A DNA stretch of 64,000 bases, taken from contig MU385714.1 in NCBI GenBank assembly GCA_022497155.1, positions 682,001 to 746,000 on the forward strand, read 5' to 3'. The translations under genes were made by a program, and so were the position numbers. Shown one piece after another: positions 25,537-36,277 of the stretch. Source of the DNA: Whalleya microplaca (Eukaryota; Ascomycota; Sordariomycetes; Xylariales; Xylariaceae). Each line of letters begins with the position of its first letter. The first letter of the stretch is position 1. The notes under the pieces are model-generated. The model worked only from the letters and a program-made list of their open reading frames with translations, was not told where the DNA came from and did not search any database.

Positions 25537-26401
25537 TTGAGCTTTCTCCTGAAGCAGCAATTTATTTGCCTCCTGGGCGGAGTTAGCAGGTGTTTGGTTG
25601 AGTCGAGTCTTGCTTTTGAATTGGCAATCCCCCCTTTTGATTTTTTTCCTTTTTCCTTTGTTCGAGGGAACATTGCAGACGGGATACTGCAATGGGCAAA
25701 GCATCGGGTCGGAGCGAAGCGAGCATCTTATCTATCTATCTACATACAAGAACGGCATACCCACGGTAATATGCATGGGATTTGGTATCAAGTGGAATGA
25801 ACGAACATAACGACAAGCAAATTTGGGGGAGAAATATTATCAAACGGAGAGAGGGTGGGGGAGGCGTACTATCTACCTATCTCTGCATCCCAGGAACGCC
25901 GAGATATGTGTGGCAGCCGTATTCGACACGCTTATTCTATTCGTGGTCATGTCTTCTTTTGTTTTCCCACCAATACATAGAACGGCGTCAAGACAGAAGA
26001 AAAGTGCTTTATTTCTTTCATCGGCCCCCCTAAACGTCATCACTTCTTGGCCTCTAGCAATCAAGCATGCTGTCGTCAAGAAGAAGGGGAGGGGTTTGAT
26101 AACCGAAAAATCTAGCGGGATGGGGCAGCGGGAGTTGAGCGATGCGAGATGATGGGTTATTTTATCAGCGATAGCGTATCTGTTTTTGGTTTTTGATTTT
26201 TATTGGATTTTTACCGGGCAACATCATATTTTGGAGGAAACCGAGCAAAAGTCTTGCTCATCATGTCATGATAGATTAAGGATGTGTTTTAGACATAGGC
26301 CAGTGAATTTTTGGGATTTAAAAATAAGACTTGAACCATAATACTTTTGTCACTGATAATTTTGCTGTTTTTTATTTTACGATTTTACTGTCAATTCATT
26401 G
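25537..26401. other. Intergenic region between convergent genes
   Basis: 3' flanks of the SANT gene and the methyltransferase gene. It is T-rich near 26160-26400. Nothing else is recognised. Confidence 0.55.
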
Positions 26402-27322
26402 CTATCGTGAGCTAGACGAAGAAGCATCTTCGTCTCGCGCCCCTATCACCCACCAATTATCCTTTTCGTAGCCGCTAACTAGGACCCTGCCTCCCGCCGC
26501 CACGACGTCCTCTTCCAGCTCTCCTTTTCTGTACAGGTGATAATACCGCTGATATGTGGTATCTCCGGAACTCCCTGCCGCATCACCCCCATTCCCCTTA
26601 TTTTTCTTACTCGTCGTCGCCTTCATGACCCAAGGCACAAGCTGGTCTGGATCGTCGCCCTCACTCCACCCACGCCGGCTCCCGCCCTGCTCCAGCGCCC
26701 ACACATAGACAAGGACTTTCCCGCCGCGGCGGACGCAGTCAAAAAGGGCACGCACGGCCTCCACGCGCCGCGCCCTCGTCGACAGGTGATGCACAACAGC
26801 TACGGAGATAGCGAAATCCACGGCGTGCGCGCGCACGGGCAACGCCAGGCCATCTGCCACCGCCACATCTGCCGCCCCTCCCCCTTTCCCTACCCCGCCA
26901 TCACCACCACCACGGTTGACGCGCTCCCGCGCTAGGCTTACCAGGTTCGCGCTGCGGTCAGCACCCACGATGAACACGTCGCCGTTCTCGCGCAGGTACT
27001 TGCCGTTGCCGCAGCCGACGTCGACGCCGACGGAACCGGGAGGTAGGGAAGTCAGGAACGAGGTCACGAGCGGCCAGGGCTTATGGCGCGTCGAGGAAAA
27101 ATGCGGGGCGATGCGCTCGTAGACGCTGTGCACGTGCTGCTCTTCGTAAGACTCGGCAGAGCGGTTGCCGCTGATGAGAGCAGCCGCATCTGATGCTCCC
27201 GTCATCATCACCGCCTCTTCCTCTTCTTTGCGCTCGCCGGCGGTAACGGTAACGGCGGCCTCCTCTTCTTCCTGGGCACTAGCCTCGGGACCGACGGCGT
27301 TTGGATGCCGTTGGACCCCCAT
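26402..27322 (-). CDS. Trm9-like tRNA wobble-uridine methyltransferase
   Basis: Single exon of 306 residues from the ATG at 27322. It is a class I SAM-dependent methyltransferase with family-specific signatures: YEEQHVHSVYERIAPHFSST near the N-terminus, motif I VGVDVGCGNGKYL, IVGADRS, the motif IV region FAISVAVVHHLST, VLVYVWALEQ, then VPWVMK and the C-terminal YHLYRKGELEEDV..GYEKDNWWV. In the family the enzyme methylates carboxymethyl-uridine at wobble position 34 together with Trm112. A Gly-rich insertion (GGGDGGVGKGGG) sits between the SAM-binding strands. The N-terminal 45 residues are low-complexity acidic. The frame continues upstream of 27322 into repetitive Cys/Pro-rich sequence over a (CTTG)n tract, which is not plausible coding. 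Confidence 0.88.
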   Translation of the reverse strand: MGVQRHPNAVGPEASAQEEEEAAVTVTAGERKEEEEAVMMTGASDAAALISGNRSAESYEEQHVHSVYERIAPHFSSTRHKPWPLVTSFLTSLPPGSVGVDVGCGNGKYLRENGDVFIVGADRSANLVSLARERVNRGGGDGGVGKGGGAADVAVADGLALPVRAHAVDFAISVAVVHHLSTRARRVEAVRALFDCVRRGGKVLVYVWALEQGGSRRGWSEGDDPDQLVPWVMKATTSKKNKGNGGDAAGSSGDTTYQRYYHLYRKGELEEDVVAAGGRVLVSGYEKDNWWVIGARDEDASSSSSR

Positions 27323-28511
27323 TCCTAGCAGATGATCTGCCTGCGTCCTGCGTGGCTTGGCTGGCTGGCTGACGGCGCTGCTTGCTTGCTTGCTTGCTTG
27401 CGTGCTTGCGTGCTTCGAAGTGCTGGATCTTGGTTGAGGGAAGCAAGGTAAGATTGGTGGATGGGCGTCACGACAGCAGCGCCGGCGTTGGTGACACACG
27501 TGCCACGTTCCGCACGAATTATTATCTAAGAATATCGGGCGCGGTACACAGCAGGGAGGGCTGCAGTCAGGATAAGGTTGCCAATCCGCTTTCCGGGGTA
27601 CACGCTGCCGGCCGAGTCTGCAGGGGGAGCGAGGGGAGGGGAGGTCAGGCGAGAAATTAAAGAATCGCCACCGTAATTTAATCAATCTAGTTACCTAGTT
27701 AGTACGTTACTCGGATATACGGTTCCCCTTGCTTTTGTGACCAGGAAATCGACTAAACAAAAGGACAAGAAAAAAATTCAGAAAAATATCCAACTAGCTA
27801 GCAGCAGGCATGGAACCACGGCGTCAGCAAAGCGGTTCGCTTCCCACGTTCCGAATCGCTAACTAGTCAGACATACAAGGGTCCGCATACGTATCCCTGA
27901 TCTTATTGTGCGATGTCGAATCCGGGTCGCGGGGAGCGCGGCTAATTCCTATTCGCCGCCCCGAGGGCTCGGGCTCGGCTCGACCGCTTCTTCTTTGTTC
28001 GCGCTGCGTGTCTCAGATCTGCTTTTAATCCGATGGCGGGCCGGGAAATATCAAAGTGGTTCGATTCTGTGATTAGGAGATTGCTGCCGTGTCACAAAAA
28101 GCAGGATCTGAAGTGCGCGAGCGCGCGAGTGTCCGAGACATGCAGATAGACGAAGTTTCTTTTCTTTTCTTTTCCAAGTTGAGCGTCCCCGTTCGATTAT
28201 TACTAACGTATTAAATTTTTTGTTTTTCTAATTAGGGGGGGCCAAGGGGGTAACACGCCGTTAGTCGATGGGGTTCAATCGGAGTCCGCTCCGTCATTGG
28301 GCCATGCACATATCTTTTCGAGACATCCGCCATCAGATCATGTCATGGACGTTACATGAACTGCTTCACCGAAAGTAGTTTGCTTTGCTGATCTATAGAT
28401 CCTGTAATTTGGATTTGATTGAGAGTTCAAAGAACGTCTGGTTACGCCATCCATGCAGCAGAAGTCTCAGCGAACTACCGCATCCTCGTCAATATAAAAC
28501 TCAGATTACTA
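27323..28511. other. Intergenic region with (CTTG)n repeat
   Basis: Upstream flank of the Trm9-like gene, with a CTTG tetranucleotide tract near 27379-27400. The rest (27.7-28.5 kb) shows no ORF or RNA gene. Confidence 0.55.
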
Positions 28512-29632
28512 CTAATCTTGCTCTCCAATCAGCTTCTTGAAGGCCCCTAAGCACTCCGACCATACAGGACGGCCCAATTCGGTTTCTGCATATTCGCTCA
28601 CGGTCTCTATGCCCCGTAGGCCATCATTCATGTGCGTCTCATTCGTAGTCCCGTCTAAAACGGATGTACCTTCCAGGCCAAGTACCAGAGAGTACAGCGC
28701 GACTGCGGATTCAATTCCGACGTTAGACGCCAGCAACTGCACGGGGGCACTCCTTAGCAGCTGCGGGTTCCCAGACAGCGTCCAGAACGTCTGGAAGCGG
28801 ATGCCTTTCTGACGGCAGTATGCCCGCAGGCCGACCTCCCACCGCGTGGCTGGATAGAACCGATTTTGTACGCACGCCGGGCGAACAGTGATGTCTGGGC
28901 TCGTGCAAAGATAGTCGACGACGGAAAGAGGGGCATTGGAAATGCCAAGCTGCCTGATCTTGTGCGGGACGTACGTCTCGAGGGTCTTCCAGACCTTGGT
29001 GGTATCTGACAGCTTTCGCAAAGGCGAGTGCAGGACGAAGCTGTCAATGTACGGCTCCTCCGCGTCATGACAGCGGAAATTCTGCAGCGAAGAAGCTACC
29101 GACGTGTGGACCTGTTCCTCTAGCGGCGCCTCTGGGCTGTAAGGCAGATCGTCCAGATCTTGTCCGTCTATCGACGTGAACTTAGTTTGAATCTGGCAGA
29201 CGTTAGTAGATCTTTTTCGGTCACACGGTGGCTTCGCGAGGTAACATGACACACAAATAGCTCCTCCCTCTGGAGAACACCCTCAGCGATTGCTGACTTG
29301 ACGGCAGCCCCGACCAGAGGTTCCTTGTAATGGCGTGGTTGAGCTGCGGTATCGATGCCCCGGAATCCGGCCTTCAGAGCTGAAGATACCAAGTCGGCTG
29401 TTGCGTCCTTCTTCCAGGCCGTCCCGTACAGCAGCTTGGGCATTGGCGCCGGCTTCGCATCCATTGTTGCAAAAGTCCTGCGATGGGGTGTACGAACACC
29501 TGACGATAGGGCGATCCTGCGATACTGATGTTTCAGAACTGAACTAGTGTGCTCTGTCTGTGGTGTGTTGATGAACGATAGGACGTAGTTCGTCGAGCTA
29601 AGTTGTGGCCAACTACGGATAGTCTTGTGCAT
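28512..29632 (-). CDS. Aldo-keto reductase, possibly mitochondrial isoform
   Basis: Two exons, 29255..29632 and 28512..29192, joined by a GTGTGT..GCCAG intron with a CTACTAACG branch site; 352 residues from the first ATG. The catalytic tetrad is visible: D94 (RGIDTAAQ), Y102 (RHYKEP), K130 (IQTKFT) and H181 (FVLHSPL). NADPH-dependent reduction of a carbonyl substrate is expected; the substrate is unknown. The first 56 residues are basic and hydroxylated and lack acidic clusters (RRIALSSGVRTPHRRTFAT), like a mitochondrial presequence. An internal ATG at 29464 (MDAKPAPMPKL) would give a cytosolic form of usual family length. Which start is used is undecided. Confidence 0.9.
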
Positions 29633-30678
29633 AATCAGGCTAGCTGCTCGACAAATAGTCGTTCCTCTTTCCCAGCAGTGAAAGGGCCAGACAGCAAGAA
29701 GGGTGAAGCCGGCGATGCGATAGGAGCCGTGCGGAGATTGTTGTGTCTCGTTGCATCAACTTTTTATCATACAAGTTTAGGTAATCAGGGAAGTTATCCA
29801 GACACGGAATTTGTATGGCTCTGCTTATTTATGTATACCATGGCGCAATCGAAACGAGCATCTGAGATGGCTGATGTCGGGGCTACGTCATTTGGGAATT
29901 GGCGAGTTTAGTACACATAGTATGCACACATATATCAGCTCAGATGAGACTATAAGAGATATCTTGAAGCTCAATATTCCAGAAATTTCGGAACAAAAAC
30001 ACGGTATATTTTGAGACCGTGATAGCAGCACCAGTATTTCACGGTCGACACTAGTTTAGTAAGATTTAATGTTGTAAAGATAATCTAGTTGAGAATGTAC
30101 TATGATCTAGAATAGATCGAACATCGGCGTTTAGATCTTAGATCACCCGAAGCTCCAAACGTGGGGGCGTCAATTGTATACAAATAATACAACTGTTTAA
30201 CAGCGCTTTGCTTACAGTTTCATCTATCTACATCTTTACCACCACAAAAGCTGTTCGCCTATAGAATATCGCAGAATACTTTATGAAGGCGACGCGAATC
30301 CGTTGGTCCTTGAGTGGTTACTCGTTGATACGGTATAGTAGAAAATTAGCCGGGAATACGACTTTTCTAACCGGGACTCACTTATATACGGATAAGTACA
30401 TGCAATTGAAGATAAAAGGTACGGTAACTAGATATAGTAGAGGCGGGACATCCCACTCGAGTAGACATCACTACCCCACCTCTAATCCAAACAGCCGCTT
30501 CGAAGGTGGAGGAGACAACACGGTATCGGAGCATTCTCTACATACATTAATAATCCCAAGAGGCCCTATAGTTCACTACCATTTATCTATTTATTCTTCT
30601 CTTCGGCTCAATAAGGTCTGGTAGTTCTTTCGATTCCTGTTCCGGAGGCCTTAAGCTTCCCGTGTTAAGATATCAATC
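29633..30678. other. Intergenic, AT-rich
   Basis: Upstream flanks of two divergent oxidoreductase genes. An ORF at 30283-30624 (plus) has no family match or codon signature. Nothing else is seen. Confidence 0.5.
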
Positions 30679-32001
30679 ATGGCGTCACAACCGTTTACCC
30701 TCAAGTGGGGCATCATGGCCACAGGCAACATTGCTCAAAGTCAGTAGTCAAAAGCCCAAACAGTAGCTTGTCGAGCATCGATCTAACGTACAAACGCCCG
30801 CTCCTAGCTTTCACCAAGGACCTGCTCAATAATCCCGCCAGCCGTGACGTCCACGACATCGCTCACAAGCTGGTGGCTGTCGCCTCCTCGAGCTCTCAGG
30901 ACAGTGCCAACGCCTTTCTCAAGAACGTCAAGGCTCCAGACGGGGTCAAGGCATATGGCTCGTACCATGAACTGGTGAATGACCCTGACGTGGATATTGT
31001 CTATGTCGCGACGCCCCACAGCCATCACTTCCAGAATGCCACCTTGGCCCTGGAAGCTGGGAAGAATGTGCTATGTGAGAAGGCTTTCACGGTCAACGCC
31101 GCGCAGGCCCGCAAGCTTGTCGAGACCGCCAAGGCGAAGAACGTCTTCCTGATGGAGGCCGTGTGGACGAGATATTTCCCTTTGAGCATCAAGATCAGAG
31201 AGCTGGTCCAGTCCGGGGTCATTGGCCCTGTGTACCGAGTAATTGGTAAGCTTCACAGATCGATGATACTCGTAACGGATGCATTGCGATTTAGTCCTGC
31301 TACTAACACTCTCCACTACAGCTGACAACTCGCTTGGAAATGATGGACCGAATGGTACTTTAACTTTCCCCGATGAGAACAGGATGGTGAATCCGGACTT
31401 GGCCGGTGGCGCATTGCTAGACCTGGGCATCTACTCCCTGACTTGGCTGTTCCAGATTCTGTACCATCTCCAGCCCGAGGAAGACAAGGAGGCTCCCCAC
31501 ACCGTAGCAGCCATGAACAAATATGCGACGGGGGCCGACGAGATGACCAACATCATCCTCCAGTTCCCGAAGCACAAGAGCATGGGCATCGCCATGACGT
31601 CTCTGCGCATCGCCACAGATCCCGACGGGCAGCACAGTGCTGGGCCCGCGATCAAGATCCAGGGGCCCCTGGGCGAAATCCAAGTGATGGGCCCCGCATA
31701 CAAACCTCTGCAGTACAAGGTCGTTAAAAAGGATGCGGCAGGCAAAGTTGAGGTCGTCGACTGTCCCATACCTAAGGATGCGGAGCGGGATTGGGGCCAT
31801 GGCATGTTTTGGGAGGCTGATGAGTGCGCCAGGTGCATCCGGGACGGCAAGAAAGAAAGCGCTACGCTGCCATTGTCGGAGAGCATTGTCATAATGGAGG
31901 TCATGGAGGAGGCCCTGAAGCAAGGCGACGTGAAGTATCCCGATATAATCACGACCGATGTGTACGATCCGAAGAGTCCACTGAACACTGGGGGCAGATG
32001 A
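30679..32001 (+). CDS. Gfo/Idh/MocA-family NAD(P)-dependent dehydrogenase
   Basis: Three exons, 30679..30739, 30808..31245 and 31322..32001, giving 392 residues in a consistent frame. The N-terminus is a Rossmann fold (KWGIMATGNIAQ). The family sugar/diol motif follows (YVATPHSHHF, then LCEKAFTVNAAQARKL, where the usual EKP is EKA). WTRYFP and GGALLDLGIYSLTW mark the C-terminal substrate domain. The closest character is that of fungal dihydrodiol dehydrogenase / D-xylose 1-dehydrogenase (NADP+) relatives; the substrate cannot be fixed from sequence. It lies head-to-head with the aldo-keto reductase, about 1 kb apart, so shared regulation is possible but not shown. Confidence 0.9.
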
Positions 32002-32709
32002 ACTACTTATTTGTAGTAGACAAGGGGCTGAAAGCGGCATATCAGATAGATTCTGACGACGACAATAAATCATATAGCCAGTTAGCACTTTAGTGCGAAG
32101 CGCGTCTCCATGCCTGCTTCTTTTGAAATTAGGCGGCATCACTCCTTGGAACAGTGCACCGCAACATATATACCTAAAGCATAGACACACTCTTAACAAG
32201 GGCCCAGTGCCAAAGCAGGTTGGTGGTGTAGTGGGAGGCACGTCAAAACGAGATATTGTCTGGTTTCACAGGAATATACCTCTGTGGTTTCACACAGAAC
32301 TCCAACACTTTGAAGGCGGAGAGTTTGATTCTCTCTCCAACCTAGCTTGGTACTTATTTTTTTTATATAATTTTTATTCCTGGGAGTAAATCGAAGTAAA
32401 GCAGGGATTACGCTTTAATGCCTACTTGGTTAGTGATCATACCAACAGAAATAATTAACGCTAAGTATTAGCCAGGAAAGCTTAACCGTAATCACTTGAA
32501 GCATATTCACAATCATAGCAGGATAATAAGAGCATTGAAGTAACCGGAGCAAACTGTGCTTTAATTATAGCAAGTATCTGCAAAGGCTATGTACCGCGGC
32601 CGTCTTCCTCAAGGGGCGTGAAACCGCCATCCTCACTATCGCGTGAAACCGCCACCCTCCTGTTTCTTTTCCGGGATTATTACGTCCCTGAACAGAAAAC
32701 GGTTTCGGC
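32002..32709. other. Intergenic region at left edge of accessory island
   Basis: Contains the tRNA-like element at 32217-32343. The remainder is AT-rich (32350-32580) with no ORF. Confidence 0.5.
32217..32343 (+). ncRNA. tRNA-like element, probably an intron-bearing tRNA relic or SINE-like sequence
   Basis: A perfect A-box-like TGGTGTAGTGG (32224-32234) and a B-box-like GAGTTTGATTC (32321-32331) lie in a foldable frame. The acceptor strands AGGTTGG and CCAACCT pair fully. A D stem GTGT/GCAC, an anticodon stem TCAAA/TTTGA and a T stem GAGAG/CTCTC can form, with a five-base variable loop. A T8 run at about 32352 could end Pol III transcription. Problems: position 33 is C instead of U, the T-loop has T in place of C56, there is one extra base between T stem and acceptor, and an intron of about 55 bases must be assumed. 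Probably not a functional tRNA. Confidence 0.35.
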
Positions 32710-34110
32710 CTACGTGGCTCGGATCTCCCGTCGAATCCGGCCCGCCCGGGCTCTCATGAACTCGGTGACGAAGCCCAAGAGATCCGGCGTGTCGTTCTTG
32801 ACCACGGCCTTGGCGACCCAGTCCTGGAGCACGGCGAAGGCCTGCAGCCGGTTGGTGTGGCAGACTAGCTCGGCGATCTCGGGCGCCGCGAGCTTCTTGT
32901 CGTCGGGCCAGTAGTCCACGTGGATCCTGGCGGGGTTGAGCTTCTTGACGAGGACCACCGGGAGAATGTTCTGGATCGCGTCCCTGCCCGGCTGGATCTG
33001 CGCGTCCCAAGTGACGGTTGCGGGAATGAGGATATCCCAGTCGCCCAAGCCTGCTTGCGGCTGGAGGCGTGGTGGAGGAGTCGGGTCTTGGAACCCCTTC
33101 GCCGTCGTGGGCTTCGGCGTCGTGGCCTTGGGGGGCGGAAGCTTGGGGAGGACGGGCGGTTGTCGCGGTGGTGCCTGTGAGGGGGCGGCCGACGGCGGGC
33201 GCGCGGGGAAGATGGTGTCGTCGTCGTCGTTGTCCGAGTACTCCGACCAGAGCGTGCCAAATGGGATCCGCCTGGTCGACCTCATCGACTCGGCCTTGTC
33301 CATCGTCGCCGCAGACTCGGCGCACAGCTGGGCGTGCTTTTACGGCGTCAGAACACCAAAGTTGGGAGTCGCTGGGCCGGCCGCTGATGATCGTGGTCCG
33401 GCCAGATGATGGAGGGGTCCGCCGGCCGCTGAGAAACGCGAGCCAGACGGCTGGGAAGGGGGCTGGGAAGGGGGTTGGCTGGCCGCTGTAGAACGCGAGC
33501 CAGAGGGTCTGCCGGGTTCGTTGGCGGTCTGCGCTGACGGCGCGTGTCGAGACTGTTCGAGTCCGCCTGCAGAACGAGCCGGACCGGCGGGCTGCTGGGT
33601 GGACTCGGGTGCCCAGCCGCGGCCGTTCTGCAGCAGAAGCTCGAACAAGTCCTCGACGCCGACGCGCTGGTCTCGGCATATAGCCAGAAGCTTCTCGCGG
33701 TCGATGCGCGCGTCCTCGGGCCCTCGGTGGTAGCCGACGGGCTTGCCTTTCCACCCGTAGAAGGGGTCTGTTTTTTTTTTTCGTGTCAGCGACTAGTTAT
33801 CGGTCTTCGCCTCAGGGGGCGTCAATAGGGGGACGTGGATAGGGGGACGTGGATAGGGGACGTGGATAGGGGGATGTCGATAGGGGCGGACGAGAGGGCA
33901 GGTGAGTGACTTACAGAGGTTCGAGATCACCTGATCCACAATCGTGAAGACGAAGTGGTCGAGGGACTCTTCTTCTCGGCCATGTTTTAGGCCAGCGCTG
34001 ATGAGATCAGCCAGGAGTCCGCGGACTGACGCCGCCGTGGTGCCTTCTTCTTTGTATTTTTTGAAGACCCACTTCCACAGATCGCGTGGAACGAAGACGG
34101 AATCGCTCAT
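32710..34110 (-). pseudogene. Orphan gene interrupted by an in-frame stop
   Basis: Exon 1 is 33915..34110 (MSDSVFVPRDLWKWVFKKY). The intron is GTAAGT..AACAG and exon 2 begins at 33767 (YPFYGWKGKPVGYHRG). The frame continues through a Ser/Pro/Gln-rich linker to a TAA at 33340-33342, then stays open in the same frame to a TAG at 32710. The second part has an acidic patch (SEYSDNDDDD), a proline-rich stretch and a compact domain (DWDILIPATVTWDAQIQPG). Ignoring the TAA, the length is exactly in phase (418 codons). Three readings are possible: a recent nonsense mutation, two adjacent genes (second ATG at 33303), or an unrecognised intron, although no good donor/acceptor pair spans the stop. I recognise no family. 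The coding DNA is GC-rich, unlike the AT-rich flanks. Confidence 0.55.
33824..33889. repeat. Minisatellite inside an intron
   Basis: About five imperfect copies of a 14-base unit (ATAGGGGGACGTGG). They lie within the intron at 33768-33914 of the interrupted orphan gene. Confidence 0.85.
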
Positions 34111-34150
34111 CGTGCGCGGGGGTGGGGAGGCGGTCGTATGTATGTATGTG

Positions 34151-34234
<84 letters not shown>

Positions 34235-34861
34235 GTGGGATGAGCGATGAAGAGAGAAGAAGAAGAGAGAGAGAGAAAACTGACGAGAGGGGGGGAGAGA
34301 GTTTTTATATGCGCGTAGACGCGAAAAAAAATTCCACAGTGCACCAGGCGCTCGCTGGTTCGCAGTTGCCCTTCATAGATTTCGCCAGCAGTACTTAGGG
34401 GCTACATGTGCGCGTAGACTCGTTACTATGGAAAGGCGCCTGGGGCATCCTCTGTCTGCAAGTATACATATATGCCGGCACTTAGGCCCTAAAATATGCA
34501 CGCCGGCGCAACTACCCCTATGTCTTAGGTACCTCGTAGATACGCAGGGAGGCCTATTCGCATGCAATGGAACGCCTCTCCTTTCAGTGGAACTAAGCCT
34601 AAGGGGGACTGTAGCAGCGTGCCCGCCCCCCTGAACGCCATCGTCTGTAGGGACCTCCCCCTATTCCGCGATATGTACCGCGCCTGGTATAACGCGCTCT
34701 ATGGCCCCTGCGGTTTCCGTAATCAAGTAGATTAATATATTACCATTCTGCGCATCAAGTGTTCCATCAGTTTCGCATCTCCATCGTAGACACCCACACA
34801 CACACAGAGAGAGAGAGCGACAGACAGACAGGCAGACAGAGAGAGAGAGAGAGACAGAGAG
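34111..34861. promoter_or_regulatory. Divergent promoter region with simple repeats
   Basis: Spacer of about 750 bases between two divergent orphan genes. It carries a (TG)n microsatellite (34148-34234) close to the start of the minus-strand gene. A CA/GA-rich tract runs directly up to the ATG of the plus-strand gene (34796-34861). No specific operator is recognised; a shared promoter is an inference from the layout. Confidence 0.45.
34148..34234. repeat. (TG)n microsatellite
   Basis: About 87 bases of TG repeats with two TGCG interruptions. Read on the minus strand it is a CA tract just upstream of the orphan gene start at 34110. Confidence 0.95.
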
Positions 34862-36277
34862 ATGGCCGACATGGAGTCCATCCGCTTCCCCCAGGCCCCT
34901 GATTATGAGCCGACGGTCGATGTCCCTCTCGTGACGGCGGAGATGCGGGCGATGCTGAAGATACTGTACGAGGGCAACATGTACGACCTAGGACTACACG
35001 TCCTGGACAGGGCCGAGGACAGGTACCGACGGTCCACGACGGGCGAGCTCCGGGAGCTGGCGAGCATGAAGCAGCTGGTCGAGGACAACGCCGCGGCGAA
35101 GACGTGGGTGGAGATCATCCACAGCATGCCGAAGGAGCTCGTGAGGGCCATCGTGCTCAAGACCACGGCCGCGCAGGCGGGCCTCGACAAGCACGACGCG
35201 GCCTACCTGCGCCGAGACATATACCATCGGGACGGGCCCGGCACCTACGTGGCCGTCATCGCCGTCATCAACAGGAAGGGCCGGTGGCTGACGGGAACCG
35301 AGCTCCGCAGGCTGATCGAGAGGCTCGAGCGGTATCTCGAGGCCGAGCAGTCGTACCGAGCCCTCCCAAGGGGCGCGAACGGAGCCGTCACGGAGCCGAC
35401 AACACAGGAGGCCATAGAGCTCGGCGAGTACGTCGCCCGCATCGACGGGCACTACGCCAAGGCCCGGTATCCGAAGCCCATGTTCATCGAGAACGACGAG
35501 CAGAAGAGGGTGAAGGTAGAGAGGCTCATCGCGGCGCTCCGACGGTTTCTCTGCGGCGCCCGAGACGACGTCCCCCTGGCGCAGGCCCCGGACTACGTCG
35601 GCTGCTCGAGGACGTTGGTCGCGGACAGCACCGAGAACCACATGACGCGCACGGGCTGGCACGCCGACAAGAGGAACCACACGTACTGGCTGGTGTTGAG
35701 CTGCATGAAGGACATGGGCCTCGTGCCGGAGGTCGTCACCACGCGCGCCGCCATGACGTGGATGGAGGGCCAGCTGCACCTCTCCGAGACGCTGGTGACC
35801 ATGCTGGCGGGCTCGCTCGTGGAGCAGCTCGGGTACAACATCACGCAGCCCGGCTCGACGCGGGACGCCAAGGGCCAGGACTGGAGGCAGCGCGTGCTCG
35901 CCGTCACCCACTACAGGTGGTACCTGCAGAACAACGTGGAGCAGTCGCTCGCGGACATCCGGCAGCGGGCCGCCGACCTCGAGCACGTCGAGTCGATCAA
36001 CGTCTCTCAGATCCACCTCGACGTCGCGGAGCGGCTCCGCGAGCTCGACGACGACATCCGCCGCGACGCCGCCGAGGCCATGGCCATCCTGGCGGACTGC
36101 CAGCAGGACAGGAAGAGGATCGACCAGGAGATCGAGCGGTCGCGAGCCCACCTGGCCCGCCTGCGCCGGATCACCGCCCTCGGCGAGCGGCTCGCCCAGA
36201 CGCTGACCGACTACTTCGAGGCCGAGGCCAGCACTAGCCGGGGCTCCGGTAGAGACCAAGAAGCAAGCAATGAATGA
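34862..36277 (+). CDS. Orphan intronless protein, 471 residues, C-terminal coiled coil
   Basis: The uninterrupted frame starts at an ATG immediately after a GA-rich repeat. I do not recognise a family. The first 400 residues look globular and mostly helical (for example MRAMLKILYEGNMYDLGLHV, IIHSMPKELVRAIVL, LIERLERYLEAEQSY). Residues of about 385-455 form a charged coiled coil (ERLRELDDDIRRDAAEAM, QEIERSRAHLARLRR). There is no signal peptide or membrane segment, so it is probably intracellular. Third codon positions are almost all G or C, in contrast to the AT-rich DNA after the stop. The antisense strand and another forward frame are also open because of this GC bias; the chosen frame has the most protein-like composition. 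It is divergent from the interrupted orphan and inside the transposon-rich island. Lineage-specific status is an inference. Confidence 0.75.
   Translation: MADMESIRFPQAPDYEPTVDVPLVTAEMRAMLKILYEGNMYDLGLHVLDRAEDRYRRSTTGELRELASMKQLVEDNAAAKTWVEIIHSMPKELVRAIVLKTTAAQAGLDKHDAAYLRRDIYHRDGPGTYVAVIAVINRKGRWLTGTELRRLIERLERYLEAEQSYRALPRGANGAVTEPTTQEAIELGEYVARIDGHYAKARYPKPMFIENDEQKRVKVERLIAALRRFLCGARDDVPLAQAPDYVGCSRTLVADSTENHMTRTGWHADKRNHTYWLVLSCMKDMGLVPEVVTTRAAMTWMEGQLHLSETLVTMLAGSLVEQLGYNITQPGSTRDAKGQDWRQRVLAVTHYRWYLQNNVEQSLADIRQRAADLEHVESINVSQIHLDVAERLRELDDDIRRDAAEAMAILADCQQDRKRIDQEIERSRAHLARLRRITALGERLAQTLTDYFEAEASTSRGSGRDQEASNE

Noticed and set aside
32636..33754. 372-codon minus-strand ORF overlapping the interrupted orphan
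   Set aside because: Different frame, Arg/Pro-rich nonsense composition, and inconsistent with the splice junction that joins exon 1 to the other frame.
34994..36259. Long antisense ORF (421 codons) and a second forward ORF at 35104-36237
   Set aside because: Both are products of the extreme third-position GC of the 471-residue gene; their proteins are Arg/Gly/Ala/Pro or Val/Leu/Arg-rich low complexity.
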